Below are positions 6,277 through 14,935 of a DNA stretch of 26,274 nucleotides, one piece after another. Within the stretch, counting starts at the first letter, position 1. Each line of letters starts with the position of its first letter. This DNA is from JANQLU01 sp964434955. GTDB lineage: Bacteria > Planctomycetota > Planctomycetia > Pirellulales > Pirellulaceae. Under the pieces are notes generated by a model. That model had not been told where the DNA came from, made no database searches, and was given only the letters and a program-made list of their open reading frames with translations. The DNA lies in assembly GCA_964434955.1 (NCBI GenBank), contig CAYSXI010000064.1, forward strand, positions 1-26,274. Direction: 5' to 3'. The position numbers and the translations under genes are program-made.

Positions 6277-9200
6277 ATGTCGCCAAACTCCTCGTCGATC
6301 AAGCCCAATTGCAGCCCTCTTACCGAATTGAAGGCGAAGGGAAACGAAAAAACGAGTGTCGATCGCCTCAAGAAACTGGATCGACTTTGCGATTTGTTTG
6401 AACAGTCGAGCACGCCCTCTCCGGAATCGTTGCGTGAGCTTTTAAGGGAAGAAGGAGAGCTGGAAAATCGCGCTTTGTTCTGTGAGTTGCTGGAGATTGG
6501 AAAAGAATTTCAAGCGGAAAAAAACGCCTGGCTGGTTGAGTTTCCCGACCGGACTGAGGAAATCGAACGCGCCTTCCGAATGGGGGCGACGTCCGATCCG
6601 GTTGTTGCGGCAGCAAGCAATGAAGAAGCTTATGAAATCATCGAGGAAATTGCCCGCGGCGGCATGGGCGTTGTATATCGAGCCAACCAGAAAAAGCTGA
6701 ATCGAACGGTTGCCCTGAAGAAAATACTATCGGGAACCATGGCGTCGGAAGCAGAAGTCGCCAGGTTTCTGATTGAAGCGAAGGCCGCGGCCAAGATTAC
6801 CCATCCCAATATTGTTCAGGTATACGACACTGGCGAGATGGATATGCAGCCCTTCTTTGCGATGGAGCTTGTGGAAGGGATCAGTCTTGCGGAAAAAATG
6901 AATGGACAACCTCAATCCATTCCATGGTCGTGTGAATTGATGGTGAGAACAGCGGATGCCATTCACCACGCCCATCAGTCCGGTATCATCCATCGCGATT
7001 TGAAGCCGTCCAATGTATTGCTCACGCGAGACGAGCAACCGAAAGTGACCGACTTCGGTCTTGCCAAAGTGTTGAGTGAGGGCGATTCAAAAACTCGAAC
7101 GGGCGATCTCATGGGGACGGCATCATACATGGCGCCTGAGCAAGCCCTGGGCAAAATAGAGAGCATTGGCCCCTGGACGGATGTTTATGGTTTGGGCGCG
7201 ATCCTCTACGAAATGCTCGTCGGGCGTCCGCCATTCAAGGGCGAAACCAGTTGGGACACCCTTTCCCAGTTGATCGAAAATGATCCGGTGCCGGTCAACG
7301 CGTTGCGACCCGAGTCTCCACAGGATCTCAATACCATTGTCCAAAAATGTTTGCACAAAGAAACTGAGCGTCGCTATCATTCGGCCGAGGAACTGCGTCA
7401 GGATTTGACGCGATTCCTGGCGGGAAAGCCCATTTTGGCGCGGCCGACTTCGCGGATGGAGCATCTTGTAAAATGGGTGCGGCGGAACCAAACGTTGTCG
7501 GGAACCGTCATCATCGCGACGATGCTGTTGATGCTGTCCATCGGGTTCGGTGTTTTTGGGATCCTTCGAGAAAAAGATCGGTACAAAGCGCAAAGAGACG
7601 AAGCCGTCTCGCATTTGTACGAAGCACTGGTTGTTGACACACGCGCTCAACTGATTGGTCAAAGTGGTGAATTCTGGTTTGTCGCGGAGGATAACCTGGA
7701 GCAGGCGGTCGAACTGGATTTGCCAAATCGGGACGACACGGAGTTGAGAAACCTTGCCATCGAATGGATGGGGTGCTCGGCACCCTGTCTTACAGCAATT
7801 GAGTTTCCCAAGCACGCGGCGCGAATCAATCGGGTCGTTTCCGATGGCGATGGCGAGTTCATTGCGGCTGGCTCGAATGATGGTGTCCTGGGAGTCTACC
7901 GGGTTCGCGACCGCGAGCAGGTGGGGCGGCTTCGCTTTGATGCCGCGATTCTGGATGTGCTGTTCTTGCCGGATTCGAATTCTTTATTGGTGAGTACCGG
8001 GGATAGTCAACTGCACCTGGTCGATCGGGAACCGTTCGAAGGCAAGGAAAAACTCACTTCGAATTCACAGGCGATGAAAGGGTACTCGGCCAACAAAATT
8101 CGCTTGGCCAAGGGGGGAACCATTTTTTTGGGTTGTAGCGACGGATTCGTACGAAAGGCTCCCAATCGTTTTCCACTGGATATAAACACTTTGGAAGGCA
8201 ATCTTGGAGCCGTCGCAGACATCGATTTTGACACGGCGGAGGAAAAAGTTGTTGCGGTCGGTCGCGATCGAAAGATGGCGGTTTGGCAAATCGAATCCGG
8301 GGTTTCATTAAAGACGGTGGAGTTGAGCCGAACGCCAACCTGCGTTGAGTTTGCCATTGGCGATCAGCAAATTGCATGGAGTGACACGGAGCGATTCGGA
8401 GTATTTTTCGAGCGATTTGACGAGGATGTAAGAGAGCTGCGTCCTGCCTTTCAGCTACATACTCAAGCCATTAGCCAACTGGCCGACTTTGGCAGCATCA
8501 ATATGGTAACGGCATCCGCCGACGGCACGGTCCGCTTGTTTGACGCGAGAACCAAACAGTTTTTCGGTGCCGGGATTCAAAACTTTGGGCCCGTTGGTTC
8601 GATCGACCTCGGACCGGAACGCGGCTTCATTCTCGCGGGTTACGAAAAAGGGCACATTGTTTTATGGGAGATTAACCGCTCCCCATTTGTCAGAAAACTG
8701 CGCGGGCACTATTGGTCCTTTTTTGATCAGCAAAATCGCCTGGTTTCTCCCGGTAGCCGAGACATCTATTTGAATGAGACCGCTTCGTTGGCTGAATCCT
8801 CAGTCGGTATCGAAGGCGAAATCATCGGCGTTTGGCAAACCTGCCACTTGCAGGATGCTGCTTTGGCGGCCCGAGCAAAACACGATGGGCATGTTGATTT
8901 CGTCAGGATCAAGTCAGGTAAAGTCGAATCGGGGGTCGATCTATTTGGGGATAGGACGGCGGACCGGGGAATTGTTTGGTCTCTTGACCGTAGCAGGGAC
9001 GGTCGCTGGCTCGTCGCGGGAAGCGGTGATCCGAAGAATGGCTATGCGAATCTGATCGATCTCGAGACCCGCAAGCTTGTTTCACAGGAAGTACAAAACA
9101 TACGTTTGGTAACGGACATTAAAATCCATCCCAATGGTAAGGAGGTATTTTCCTGTTCCCTCGACGGCAGCGTCGATGCCTGGTGGCTGGACAACGAGAA

Positions 9201-9699
9201 TCAGAAGCTGGTGCATCGCGGAAAGCTCATGAATCGCCCCGGATACGCCTTTCATTCGCTGACCATCTCGAACGCCGGTAATCGGCTGGCCGCATCATCG
9301 AAGGACGATCGAATCTACGTTTGGGAAATCCAGCCGGAGTCGAAGGCGCTACCCGAGAATTTTCAAATTGTTGAAGACTTGCACGGTAACGCAATTCAGT
9401 TTGTTGATTTCGTTCTCGACGACCAGTTTCTGGTTTCCGGTTCAGAAAATGGCTCAGTCGCGTTCGTCGCAAACTTGGAAATCGATCGATTGTTTGCCCG
9501 TAAGGAGCAGCCGAAACGGGTGGTTCGTTTTAAGTCGGGGGAAGGCCAGGTGCGAAACGTGGTTATCTCGGCAGATCGAAAATGGATGGCCGTCAACAGT
9601 TATGTTCGACCGACGTACCTTTGGGATTTTGGCCAGCTCGAAACGAGACTTAGAAAATGGAAGATTCACTGGGATCAGGACGAAGGAAAGAATGAGTGA
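6277..9699 (+). CDS. Transmembrane Ser/Thr protein kinase with C-terminal WD40-like propeller
   Basis: A 1140-residue Hanks-type kinase. Residues 27-105 form a charged helical N-terminal segment. The kinase domain (about 119-385) has all key motifs: glycine loop IARGGMGVVY (125-134), ATP lysine K148 in VALKK, catalytic loop HRDLKPSN (239-246), DFG (259-261) and APE (286-288), so it should be active. One membrane helix follows (about 407-430), preceded by basic residues, so the kinase is predicted cytoplasmic and the rest outside the membrane. Residues about 505-1140 contain repeated WD40-like blades, for example ITASADGTVRLFD-type and AASSKDDRIYVWEI segments, probably two propellers. The ATG at 6277 has no good ribosome site, so the start is less certain. 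The stop overlaps the start of the sigma-factor gene by eight bases. Kinase-propeller proteins are typical of planctomycetes; the ligand and substrate are unknown. Confidence 0.93.
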   Translation: MSPNSSSIKPNCSPLTELKAKGNEKTSVDRLKKLDRLCDLFEQSSTPSPESLRELLREEGELENRALFCELLEIGKEFQAEKNAWLVEFPDRTEEIERAFRMGATSDPVVAAASNEEAYEIIEEIARGGMGVVYRANQKKLNRTVALKKILSGTMASEAEVARFLIEAKAAAKITHPNIVQVYDTGEMDMQPFFAMELVEGISLAEKMNGQPQSIPWSCELMVRTADAIHHAHQSGIIHRDLKPSNVLLTRDEQPKVTDFGLAKVLSEGDSKTRTGDLMGTASYMAPEQALGKIESIGPWTDVYGLGAILYEMLVGRPPFKGETSWDTLSQLIENDPVPVNALRPESPQDLNTIVQKCLHKETERRYHSAEELRQDLTRFLAGKPILARPTSRMEHLVKWVRRNQTLSGTVIIATMLLMLSIGFGVFGILREKDRYKAQRDEAVSHLYEALVVDTRAQLIGQSGEFWFVAEDNLEQAVELDLPNRDDTELRNLAIEWMGCSAPCLTAIEFPKHAARINRVVSDGDGEFIAAGSNDGVLGVYRVRDREQVGRLRFDAAILDVLFLPDSNSLLVSTGDSQLHLVDREPFEGKEKLTSNSQAMKGYSANKIRLAKGGTIFLGCSDGFVRKAPNRFPLDINTLEGNLGAVADIDFDTAEEKVVAVGRDRKMAVWQIESGVSLKTVELSRTPTCVEFAIGDQQIAWSDTERFGVFFERFDEDVRELRPAFQLHTQAISQLADFGSINMVTASADGTVRLFDARTKQFFGAGIQNFGPVGSIDLGPERGFILAGYEKGHIVLWEINRSPFVRKLRGHYWSFFDQQNRLVSPGSRDIYLNETASLAESSVGIEGEIIGVWQTCHLQDAALAARAKHDGHVDFVRIKSGKVESGVDLFGDRTADRGIVWSLDRSRDGRWLVAGSGDPKNGYANLIDLETRKLVSQEVQNIRLVTDIKIHPNGKEVFSCSLDGSVDAWWLDNENQKLVHRGKLMNRPGYAFHSLTISNAGNRLAASSKDDRIYVWEIQPESKALPENFQIVEDLHGNAIQFVDFVLDDQFLVSGSENGSVAFVANLEIDRLFARKEQPKRVVRFKSGEGQVRNVVISADRKWMAVNSYVRPTYLWDFGQLETRLRKWKIHWDQDEGKNE

Positions 9700-10324
9700 A
9701 CCCGACATCACCGCTTGGATTGCCCGGCTCAACGCCGGCGAATCCATCGCGGCCCACAAACTATGGGAATCGTACTACCAGAAGCTGATTGGCCTGGCGA
9801 AGGTCAAGCTACGTGGCTCCCGAAAACGTGTGGCCGATGAGGAGGACCTGGTGGCGGAGGCTTTTCAAAGTTTTTTCAAAGGTGCCGAACAGGGCCGATT
9901 TCCAAGGCTCGACGACCGCAACGATCTTTGGCAGATCTTGTTGATGCTCACGGCCAGAAAAGCGGCCAATCGATTAAAGCATGAAAACCGATCAAAACGT
10001 GGCAGCGGCAATGTGCGCGGTGAATCCATATTTGCCACCCCGGCTGGAAACGAAGAACGTGGTTTTGGCATCAATACGGTGGTGGGAAGCGAACCGACGC
10101 CCGAACTCGTGGATCAAGTTATCGAGCAATGCGACCATCTCCTTCAATTGCTTGGTGACGACGGGAAATTGCGTGAGATTGCGGTCATGAAACTGGAAGG
10201 CCACATGAATTCCGAAATCGCGAACGAACTTGGCGTCAATGAACGGACCGTGGAAAGAAAGCTGCGAATCATCCGTGAGATCTTTTCGACTCAGCAATCA
10301 GATTCGAATTCGACGGATAGCTGA
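9692..10324 (+). CDS. ECF-type RNA polymerase sigma factor (planctomycete ECF-like family)
   Basis: A 210-residue two-domain sigma factor. Region 2 contains ADEEDLVAEAFQSFFKGAEQGRF and DDRNDLWQILLMLTARKAANRLKHE, typical of the planctomycete ECF-like family (PF07638 type) and keeping the acidic DEED motif. Region 4 contains REIAVMKLEGHMNSEIANEL followed by GVNERTVERKLRIIREIF, the helix-turn-helix that reads the -35 element. The ATG at 9692 has GAAGGA (9682-9687) just upstream and overlaps the kinase stop (9697-9699) by eight bases, so translation is probably coupled. The reading frame is open upstream into the kinase gene, but that extension has no sigma-like content. No anti-sigma gene is adjacent. 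Because ECF sigmas paired with Ser/Thr kinases are known in other bacteria, control by the neighbouring kinase is plausible, but not shown by the sequence. No convincing terminator follows. Confidence 0.9.
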   Translation: MSEPDITAWIARLNAGESIAAHKLWESYYQKLIGLAKVKLRGSRKRVADEEDLVAEAFQSFFKGAEQGRFPRLDDRNDLWQILLMLTARKAANRLKHENRSKRGSGNVRGESIFATPAGNEERGFGINTVVGSEPTPELVDQVIEQCDHLLQLLGDDGKLREIAVMKLEGHMNSEIANELGVNERTVERKLRIIREIFSTQQSDSNSTDS

Positions 10325-10430
10325 CAGGCTTCCCCGCGATTGAATAGGCGCATACCCGGGGAACCCCGATTCTGCTAAATTGCTCGATTCTTGAGCCTTT
10401 CAATTTAGATACAGAATACGGAGCGAAATC

Positions 10431-12233
10431 GTGTTGCGGACTCATCATTGCGGCGAGCTACGCAAGGAGCATGTTGGTCAAACGGTAACCCTCTGCGGTT
10501 GGGTCGACATGATTCGGGACTTCGGTGGAGCCAACTTTATCGTGTTGCGTGACCGATACGGGATCACGCAAACCACGATTGGACCGGAAAGCCCGGATGC
10601 CGCCCGCGAGTTGGGCAAGCAGATCAAGTTCGAATACGTGATCAAGATCGTAGGAACGGTCATGCAGCGGCCCGAAGGCCAGACGAACCCCAAGATGGAA
10701 ACCGGGGAAATCGAGGTTCGAGTCGACGAACTTGAAATTCTGAACGAAAGCGATATTCCGCCTTTCACTCCCAGCCAGGTGGAAGAGCTTCCCGGTGAAG
10801 ATATTCGCATGAAGTATCGCTACATCGACTTGCGGCGAAAAGAAATGCAGCGGAGTCTCATGCTGCGAAGCCGAATTGTGAAATCGATTCGGGATTACTT
10901 TGCAGAACACAACTTTGTGGATGTTGAGACGCCGATCCTGGGGCGAAGCACTCCCGAAGGTGCGCGAGATTACCTTGTCCCTAGCCGCGTGCACCCGGGT
11001 AATTTTTATGCGTTGCCTCAATCGCCACAAATTTATAAGCAGCTGATGATGATTGCCGGCTACGATCGGTACATTCAGATTGCCCGGTGTTTTCGCGACG
11101 AGGATTTGCGAGCCGACCGTCAACCCGAGTTCACCCAGCTCGACCTCGAAATGTCCTTTGTCGACACCGATGATGTATTGGGAATGATCGACGGGTTGAT
11201 GAAACACTTGGCGAAAGAAATCCTGAACCTTGAAATTCAAACTCCCCTGCCCCGAATGACTTATGACGAAGCGATGGAACGGTTCGGGCACGACGCCCCG
11301 GACCTGCGTTTCGGAATGGAGTTGATCGACTGCACCGACATCGCGGCTCAATGTGATTTTCGGGTGTTTCGCGGAGTGGCCGATGCCGGCAACAAGGTTC
11401 GTGGCATCAATGTCAAAGGTTCGGCGAAGGAATTTTCCCGCAAACGAATCGACGAATTGACCACCTACGTTCGCGAGGATTTTGGTGCCAAAGGCCTGGC
11501 CTGGATGCGCATTGAGGAAGATGGCTCAGTGGGTGGGCCGATTGCCAAGAATTTCGCGCCCGAAATCCTTGAGCTTTTCAAACAGCGATTTGAGGCCGAA
11601 CCGGGCGATTTGTTTTTGTTTATCGCCGACACTTGGGAAGTCAGTTGCAAAGCGCTTGCAGGACTTCGGAAACGCCTGGGCGCCGAACTCAAACTTTACG
11701 ATCCCGAAGCGATGCACTTTTCCTGGGTCGTCGAGTTTCCAATGTTCCATCACGATGAAGAGGCAAATCGGTGGGATGCCATGCACCATCCGTTTACGGC
11801 GCCGCGAGATGAAGATCTTGCAACGCTTTCGGAAGAACCGGGGAAAGCCCGCGCGAAAGCCTACGACCTGGTGATCAACGGCTATGAAGCCGGTGGCGGG
11901 ACAATTCGGATTCACCAAAATCCTGTCCAGCAGCAAGTATTTCAGTTGTTGGGTATGACCGAAGAAGATGCCAAGGAACGATTCGGATTTCTGCTGGATG
12001 CATTGCGATTCGGTGCACCTCCCCACGGTGGAATTGCCCTCGGGATTGACCGGGTCGTGATGTTGTTTGCCGGATTGGACAACATACGTGACTGCATTGC
12101 GTTTCCAAAGAACGCTCGGGCAATTGACCAAATGACCGAAGCCCCAAATCGGGTTGATGAAGAGCAACTCGAAGAGCTTGGTATCCAGGTCGTTAAGCAG
12201 ACGGATGTGGCTGAATCTGACTCAAATGAATAA
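10431..12233 (+). CDS. aspS: Aspartyl-tRNA synthetase
   Basis: A class II synthetase that charges tRNA-Asp, or both tRNA-Asp and tRNA-Asn if non-discriminating. The 600-residue length is usual for the bacterial type. The N-terminal OB-fold anticodon domain (about 1-105) has GWVDMIRDFGG and IVLRDRYGITQ. The catalytic domain begins with RYIDLRRKEMQ and VETPILGRSTPEGARDYLVPSR. Motif 2, FRDEDLRADRQPEFTQLD, lies near 223-240. The bacterial insertion (GAD) domain follows at about 290-430. Motif 3, GIALGIDRVVMLFAG, is near 532-546. The start is GTG at 10431, with CGGAG (10419-10423) seven bases upstream. Phe31 occupies the position that distinguishes discriminating from non-discriminating enzymes in some bacteria, so specificity cannot be settled by eye. 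The gene converges on the ankyrin gene 49 bases away. Confidence 0.97.
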   Translation: MLRTHHCGELRKEHVGQTVTLCGWVDMIRDFGGANFIVLRDRYGITQTTIGPESPDAARELGKQIKFEYVIKIVGTVMQRPEGQTNPKMETGEIEVRVDELEILNESDIPPFTPSQVEELPGEDIRMKYRYIDLRRKEMQRSLMLRSRIVKSIRDYFAEHNFVDVETPILGRSTPEGARDYLVPSRVHPGNFYALPQSPQIYKQLMMIAGYDRYIQIARCFRDEDLRADRQPEFTQLDLEMSFVDTDDVLGMIDGLMKHLAKEILNLEIQTPLPRMTYDEAMERFGHDAPDLRFGMELIDCTDIAAQCDFRVFRGVADAGNKVRGINVKGSAKEFSRKRIDELTTYVREDFGAKGLAWMRIEEDGSVGGPIAKNFAPEILELFKQRFEAEPGDLFLFIADTWEVSCKALAGLRKRLGAELKLYDPEAMHFSWVVEFPMFHHDEEANRWDAMHHPFTAPRDEDLATLSEEPGKARAKAYDLVINGYEAGGGTIRIHQNPVQQQVFQLLGMTEEDAKERFGFLLDALRFGAPPHGGIALGIDRVVMLFAGLDNIRDCIAFPKNARAIDQMTEAPNRVDEEQLEELGIQVVKQTDVAESDSNE

Positions 12234-12282
12234 TTGGCTGAGTCGTCGTTACGAAGGCCAGGCAAACAACAAGACTTCGAAT

Positions 12283-13041
12283 TTATTTTTTTGGTTGGCT
12301 TCGTTTGACGCCGAGCTTGACCAGCCAATCTTTCACGGGGTCGGCGACGTCGTTTGGGAAAAGGTCGAGTGTGGTCTCATGCCAATGATTGGTTGACCGA
12401 AAATCGGCGCCTTTTGATTTCAGCAGATTTGCCGTGTTTGCTTGTTGGCGCTGGTTGGCCTCCCGAGGGTTGGCCAGGTAAGCCTGCACGTAGCCATGAA
12501 TTGCCCAAAAGAAAACGGTAGCCCCAAATTCGGAGCAACGTTTTTCAAGATCAAAACGATTCGGATGATTGTCCAGCACAAATGAGACAAACTCCAAGCT
12601 CCCGGTCCAAGCGGCCCAATGCATCGCCGTAGCTCCATGCGTCCCGCAAAAGTTGATGTCGCTTCCGTGGCGAAGCAACTCAATCGCGACCTGGTCCAAA
12701 TGAAGGCTGGCGGCGGCAATCAAGGGAGTATCGTTCCCGGTAGTGGAAACCATCTCGGTGTCCGCATGGTGGGCGAGGAGCAACTTGACGATCGCCAGCG
12801 ACTTTTCTCGGCTGATCCATCCGTTAAACGAAGCATCGCAAGCGTAGTGAAGCGGAACCGACGCATTTTTATGATTTTCGCCCCACCAGATTTCAGCATT
12901 TGCCAGCGCTGGCCCCTTTGCCAACAGGCGCTTGATGGCTTCAATCGGGGCGGAATGAATTGCGACGCGAAGCTCTTCGACTTCATTAGAATGTTTTACC
13001 AAGGAATTTCGTCCACAAACGGAATGGAAATCGGAAATCAA
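12283..13041 (-). CDS. Ankyrin-repeat protein
   Basis: A 252-residue protein with about four or five ankyrin repeats. The clearest are PLHYACDASF...IVKLLLAHHADTE, TPLIAAASLHLDQVAIELLRHGSDIN and TAMHWAAWTGSLEFVSFVLDN; a degenerate one with a long Gln/Asn-rich insert ends in NLLKSKGADFRS. Ankyrin repeats bind other proteins; nothing shows the partner here. No signal peptide or membrane helix is visible, so a cytoplasmic location is likely. The start is uncertain: the TTG at 13041 has GGGTGGG about seven bases upstream, while a second in-frame TTG at 13002 would remove 13 residues. It converges on aspS and is divergent from the PQQ-like gene, with a 103-base shared upstream region. Confidence 0.83.
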   Translation of the reverse strand: MISDFHSVCGRNSLVKHSNEVEELRVAIHSAPIEAIKRLLAKGPALANAEIWWGENHKNASVPLHYACDASFNGWISREKSLAIVKLLLAHHADTEMVSTTGNDTPLIAAASLHLDQVAIELLRHGSDINFCGTHGATAMHWAAWTGSLEFVSFVLDNHPNRFDLEKRCSEFGATVFFWAIHGYVQAYLANPREANQRQQANTANLLKSKGADFRSTNHWHETTLDLFPNDVADPVKDWLVKLGVKRSQPKK

Positions 13042-13144
13042 AACGACCCACCCAAGCAGATCGGTGGTTTAAAAGGCATTCTGCAGCCTGAATATTGAAA
13101 ATAGATTCTTATTTGGATACCCAAAACACGGAAAGAGGTGGACC

Positions 13145-14512
13145 ATGTCGGCCATGTTACGTCGCACTTTTGCAACTTTTCTAACAGTTTTTACCCTTGT
13201 TGCCTTTTCATTCAGCTTGTCAGCACAAGAAAATGGCAACCAATGGCCCGGGTTTCGCGGTCCCAACTCGAATGGGACTTCCGATAGCGCAAAACCACCG
13301 ACCGAATGGAGTGAAACCAAGAATGTGAAATGGAAAGTGGCGATTCCCAATGGCGGGAATAGCTCACCAATTGTCTGGGGCGACAAGGTATTTGTCGTCA
13401 CGGCGGTCGCCAAAGGCAAGCCTTCCCAGGCCCAGGGATCGGAAGGTTCTGGTCAAGGAAGTCGAGGGAGAGGTCGGGGCCGAGGGCGCGGACGAGGCCG
13501 AAGCAACGCGAATATGTCCGAGCACGATTACACGGTCATGTGCCTGAACCGCAAGACCGGGAAAACAGAATGGTCCAAGGTCGCGGTCTCCAGCAAACCT
13601 CACTCTGGTCATCACGGCGACCACGGACATGTTTCGGCTTCGCCCGTCACGGACGGAAAGCACGTCTACGCACACTTCGGTTCGCGCGGGCTTTTCTGCT
13701 ACGACATGAATGGCAAGTTGGTCTGGAAAAAAACCGACTTTGGAAACATGCAAACACGCGCGGGATTTGGCGAAGGGAGTTCGCCCGTGCTGCACAAGGA
13801 TCGCCTGTTTTTGCCTTGGGATCACGAAGGACAATCGAAGCTGTTTGCGATCAATAAGACCAACGGGAAAGTCATCTGGTCGGTCGAACGGGACGAGCCG
13901 ACTAACTGGATTTCACCGATCGTTGCGGAAGCCGACGGGAAGCTTCAAGTCATTCAGGGAGGACAGGACAAGTGTCGCGGGTACGACTACGAGACCGGAA
14001 AAGAGCTTTGGAGTTGGAGTGGTCTTACGGATCGGCCAGTTGCCACGCCCGTTTTGTTTGAGGACCTGGTCGTCTTTGCAAGTGCAAAAGGCGGATCGCG
14101 GATGGCGGCTGTGAATTTCAGCAAAACCGGCAACCTGAATCAAAATGACGGAACGCAATGGTTGGTTCGCCAAAACACACCGGACATCCCTTCACCGCTC
14201 CTGATCAAGGACACGGTTTATTTTGTTGGGCGGAACAGCGGTATGTTGTCATCCGTTGATGCCAAGTCTGGGAAAATCAAGATGGACGTCAAACGTTTCA
14301 ACGCATTGCGTAGCGTTTATTCTTCGCCCGTGTCCGCGGATGGAAAGATTTTTGTGACGGGTCGTGGCGGAACCACTTTGGTCGTCTCGGCCGACGGCGA
14401 AGTCATTTCAACGAACAAGTTGGATGAGCCAGTCGATGCGACCTTGGCACTGGTTGGGAACCAGATCTTTATTCGAAGCAAGAACAGCCTCTATTGCATT
14501 GGTAAAGACTAG
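13145..14512 (+). CDS. Secreted PQQ-like beta-propeller protein
   Basis: A 455-residue protein with a signal peptide (Arg6-Arg7, hydrophobic 9-24, likely cut near SAQ at 26-28). It then has the planctomycete propeller opening NQWPGFRGPNSNG (32-44), and repeated blades with the PQQ-like pattern in which a Gly-Lys-x-x-W/L turn recurs: NRKTGKTEWSK, MNGKLVWKKTDF, NKTNGKVIWSVER and YETGKELWSWSG. These proteins resemble BamB and PQQ dehydrogenases in fold, but I see no dehydrogenase catalytic residues, so it is probably a structural or binding propeller in the periplasm or outer membrane. Residues 91-124 form an unusual insert with an Arg-Gly run (R107-R119). His-rich HSGHHGDHGH follows and could bind metal. 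The ATG at 13145 is preceded by AGAGGTGG. A strong terminator follows. Confidence 0.88.
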   Translation: MSAMLRRTFATFLTVFTLVAFSFSLSAQENGNQWPGFRGPNSNGTSDSAKPPTEWSETKNVKWKVAIPNGGNSSPIVWGDKVFVVTAVAKGKPSQAQGSEGSGQGSRGRGRGRGRGRGRSNANMSEHDYTVMCLNRKTGKTEWSKVAVSSKPHSGHHGDHGHVSASPVTDGKHVYAHFGSRGLFCYDMNGKLVWKKTDFGNMQTRAGFGEGSSPVLHKDRLFLPWDHEGQSKLFAINKTNGKVIWSVERDEPTNWISPIVAEADGKLQVIQGGQDKCRGYDYETGKELWSWSGLTDRPVATPVLFEDLVVFASAKGGSRMAAVNFSKTGNLNQNDGTQWLVRQNTPDIPSPLLIKDTVYFVGRNSGMLSSVDAKSGKIKMDVKRFNALRSVYSSPVSADGKIFVTGRGGTTLVVSADGEVISTNKLDEPVDATLALVGNQIFIRSKNSLYCIGKD

Positions 14513-14552
14513 GGCAGTTGGAGTAAAATCATTCCGCTGAAATCAAGACTTG

Positions 14553-14581
14553 ACCCGCATCAAGGGATGCGGGTTTTTTTG
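14553..14581 (+). terminator. Rho-independent terminator after the PQQ-like propeller gene
   Basis: ACCCGCATC (14553-14561) pairs perfectly with GATGCGGGT (14566-14574) around a four-base loop AAGG, followed by a run of T to 14581. It lies about 40 bases downstream of the stop codon. Confidence 0.93.
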
Positions 14582-14935
14582 TTTGATTTCGAAAAATCCC
14601 CCGGATTTGTGAAAGGATTTTTCGGTTCCTGGCATTCAACCAGGAGAAGCGATCTGAAACTTGATTCTCAGCAGAACTCCCCCTTTTTCCAGTTGATCGC
14701 ATGCGGGCTTCGGACATCCGGAGCCCGCGATCTTTTGCGCGGCCGGATACGTAATGCCAGATACTTAAAATGCCATCTTTGATGCGCAATCCAGGCGCAA
14801 AACTCTGCCAAAAATCGCTCGAAAATGCAGGTTCAAGCGATTTCAGGTCATACCGGAAAAAGCGACAGGCAAGTAAGATGTTGGTTTGTAAAAACAGAAA
14901 ATCATGCGCCCTACCGATTTGCAAAGGAGCATTTG
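14582..14935 (+). other. 354-base gap without a recognisable gene
   Basis: No reading frame here looks coding. The frame of the downstream thioredoxin gene is open back to 14825, but those 37 codons would place a basic segment before the signal peptide and look spurious. The gap contains a strong hairpin at 14695-14732 and the ribosome site of the next gene. I found no convincing -35/-10 pair, though the next gene must be transcribed from somewhere in this stretch since a strong terminator precedes it. Confidence 0.6.
14695..14732. other. Strong intergenic hairpin
   Basis: GCGGGCTTCGGA (14703-14714) pairs with TCCGGAGCCCGC (14717-14728) with a single G-T pair and almost no loop. GATC on both sides (14695-14698 and 14729-14732) can extend the stem across a four-base bulge. 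TTTT follows at 14733-14736, so on the plus strand it could be a back-up terminator. A small RNA or a structured leader are alternatives. Confidence 0.5.

Noticed and set aside
7123..7815. 230-residue open frame on the minus strand inside the kinase gene
   Set aside because: Overlaps conserved kinase-domain codons and shows no protein-like pattern.
9368..9691. N-terminal extension of the sigma-factor gene into the kinase gene
   Set aside because: The extension has no sigma-like content and the ATG at 9692 has a good ribosome site and a normal ECF start.
10350..10370. CGGGG-AA-CCCCG hairpin as terminator after the sigma-factor gene
   Set aside because: Only five pairs, a two-base loop and no T-run.
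10380..10418. Promoter for aspS (TTGCTC or TTGAGC with A/T-rich -10 candidates)
   Set aside because: The -10 matches are at most three or four of six with poor spacing; not supportable by eye.
10458..11351. 297-residue open frame on the minus strand across aspS
   Set aside because: It lies opposite conserved aspS codons, lacks recognisable motifs and ribosome site, and is a shadow of the real gene.
12252..12290. CGAAG/CTTCG stem followed by T-rich sequence after aspS
   Set aside because: Stem of five pairs with an 18-base-scale loop is unlikely to terminate efficiently; the T-run alone is not enough.
14825..14935. N-terminal extension of the thioredoxin-fold gene
   Set aside because: It would place 37 residues before a clear signal peptide, while AAAGGAG sits correctly before the GTG at 14936.
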